Shown: in pieces, positions 4,299 through 5,194 of the stretch
Layout of the letters: every line of letters starts with the position of its first letter
Position numbering within the stretch: the stretch's first letter is position 1
Assembly (NCBI GenBank): GCA_021841725.1
Contig: JAKCEC010000108.1
Span: forward strand, 1-5,194
Origin: Actinomycetes bacterium
GTDB lineage: Bacteria; Actinomycetota; Acidimicrobiia; Acidimicrobiales; RAAP-2
DNA length: 5,194 nucleotides
Direction: 5' to 3'
Notes under the pieces: model-generated
The model's database searches: none
The model's input: only the letters and a program-made list of their open reading frames with translations
Told to the model about the DNA's origin: nothing
Made by a program: the position numbers and the translations under genes

Positions 4299-5194
4299 AT
4301 GCTGATCATCCAACGCCCCACCATTGAAGCCCTCGGCGACGAGCTCAACCACCGCCAGTCCTTCGGCATTGGACCTCTCGACCCCGGTTTCGGCCACACG
4401 CTCGGCAACTCCCTGCGTCGCACCCTCCTGTCCTCGATCCCCGGCGCCGCCGCCACGCGCGTGAAATTCGACGCCGTGCTGCACGAATTCGGCGTCATCG
4501 AGAACGTGAAGGAAGACGTGCAGGACATCTGCCTGAACTTGAAGGACCTGCTCCTGGTCGTGCACTCCGACGAGCCGGTCGTCCTGCGTCTGGACAAGCG
4601 AGGCGAGGGACCGGTGCTCGCGTCAGACCTGTCGACGACGGCCGACGTCGAGATCTTGAACCCCGACCTGCACCTGGCGTACCTGACGAGCCCGAAGAGC
4701 GTGCTCACCTTCGACCTCACGGTCGAGCGCGGCAAGGGCTACGTGGGCGCCGAGGGCAACAAGGGGACCTCCACGATCGGGGTCATCCCGCTGGACGCGA
4801 TCTTCACCCCGGTGCGTCGGGTCAGTTTCGAGATCGAGCCGGTGCGCGTCGAGCAGTCCAAGGACTTCGACCGCCTGGTGATCGAGATTGAGACGGACGG
4901 CTCGATCAGCCCGCGCGAGGCGTTGGCGTCGGCGGGCAAGACCCTGGGCACCCTGCTCGAGTTGATCGCCAACTTCGACACCGAGGCGCCCGCCTTGGAG
5001 CTGGGCGACGTGGGCACCGCCCAGGCCGCCGCCAGCGAACTCGACATCCGCATCGAGGAGTTGGGTTTGACCGAGCGCTCACGCAACTGCCTCAAGCGCG
5101 CGGGGATCAACACCATCGCCCAATTGGTCAACGCCACCGAGCGCGACCTCACCTCGATCACCAATTTCGGCCAGACGTCGCTCAAGAGATCGGA
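4299..5194 (+). CDS. rpoA: DNA-directed RNA polymerase subunit alpha (3' end missing)
   Basis: The alpha subunit dimerises to start RNA polymerase assembly, and its C-terminal domain binds UP elements and activators. 298 codons are present before the window ends. The N-terminal domain opens MLIIQRPTIE and carries FGHTLGNSLRRTLLSSIPGAA (31-51), the dimer core, VLHEFGVIENVKEDV (60-74), and VEQSKDFDRLVIEIETDGSI. After a linker (about 225-245) the C-terminal domain has ERSRNCLKRAGIN (259-271), where R260, N263 and C264 match the DNA-contacting Arg265, Asn268 and Cys269 of E. coli. AAGGAG (4288-4293), five bases before ATG 4299, is a strong ribosome site. The final RS plus two bases come from AGATCGGA, which matches the Illumina adapter start, and are probably not real: family members have Glu where R297 is read. 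About 20-45 residues are missing. Confidence 0.97.
   Translation, partial: MLIIQRPTIEALGDELNHRQSFGIGPLDPGFGHTLGNSLRRTLLSSIPGAAATRVKFDAVLHEFGVIENVKEDVQDICLNLKDLLLVVHSDEPVVLRLDKRGEGPVLASDLSTTADVEILNPDLHLAYLTSPKSVLTFDLTVERGKGYVGAEGNKGTSTIGVIPLDAIFTPVRRVSFEIEPVRVEQSKDFDRLVIEIETDGSISPREALASAGKTLGTLLELIANFDTEAPALELGDVGTAQAAASELDIRIEELGLTERSRNCLKRAGINTIAQLVNATERDLTSITNFGQTSLKRS
5187..5194. other. Probable sequencing-adapter remnant at the contig end
   Basis: The last eight bases, AGATCGGA, equal the first eight of the TruSeq-type adapter AGATCGGAAGAGC. RpoA homology is good up to NFGQTSLK and fails at the first codon inside this octamer, where a glutamate codon is expected. The position at the very end of the sequence supports an untrimmed adapter rather than genome sequence. 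Confidence 0.7.

Noticed and set aside
1..5194. A novel defence, mobile or biosynthetic system
   Set aside because: Every coding region here belongs to a known family, and no repeats, integrase, transposase, terminal inverted repeats or array structure are present.

Overview
The window comes from a GC-rich bacterium, most likely a member of Actinomycetota. The grounds are the alpha-operon order infA-rpmJ-rpsM-rpsK-rpsD-rpoA, an RpoA that begins with the actinobacterial-style MLI-QRPT, and a DevR/DevS (DosR/DosS)-like two-component pair. The S4 protein keeps a four-cysteine zinc site that mycobacterial and streptomycete S4 lack, which points away from those groups and perhaps toward a deeper lineage such as Acidimicrobiia. 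That placement is inference. The sequence behaves like a contig end: the last eight bases match the start of a common Illumina adapter, and the RpoA reading goes wrong exactly there.

Left half (53-2241, minus strand). Three genes are transcribed leftward: a small split-barrel flavin/PNPOx-family protein, a cytosolic GAF-domain sensor histidine kinase, and a NarL/DevR-type response regulator. Kinase and regulator are separated by one base and both start with GTG, so they are probably translationally coupled. The GAF domain keeps the His and Tyr that align with the heme ligand and distal tyrosine of mycobacterial DosS, so a redox or gas-sensing role is plausible. A 28-base gap holding a CACGTG double palindrome separates the flavin-family gene from the kinase.

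Divergent intergenic region (2242-2460). It carries a 16-bp dyad near the flavin-family gene, a strong terminator-like hairpin pointing rightward with no gene behind it, a good sigma70-type promoter (TTGCAT-16-TAGAAT), and a leader of about 75 nt with two hairpins. One leader segment can pair either with an upstream GAGGAG or with the infA Shine-Dalgarno.

Right half (2461-5194, plus strand). This is the alpha operon: IF1 (apparently starting at CTG), L36, S13, S11, S4 and the alpha subunit of RNA polymerase, tightly spaced or overlapping and almost certainly co-transcribed. rpoA is cut by the window end; rplQ would be expected next.

I see no mobile element, CRISPR array, tRNA, rRNA or plainly novel gene system. 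The most interesting points are the infA leader and its CTG start, the orphan hairpin before the infA promoter, and the probable adapter remnant at the end.
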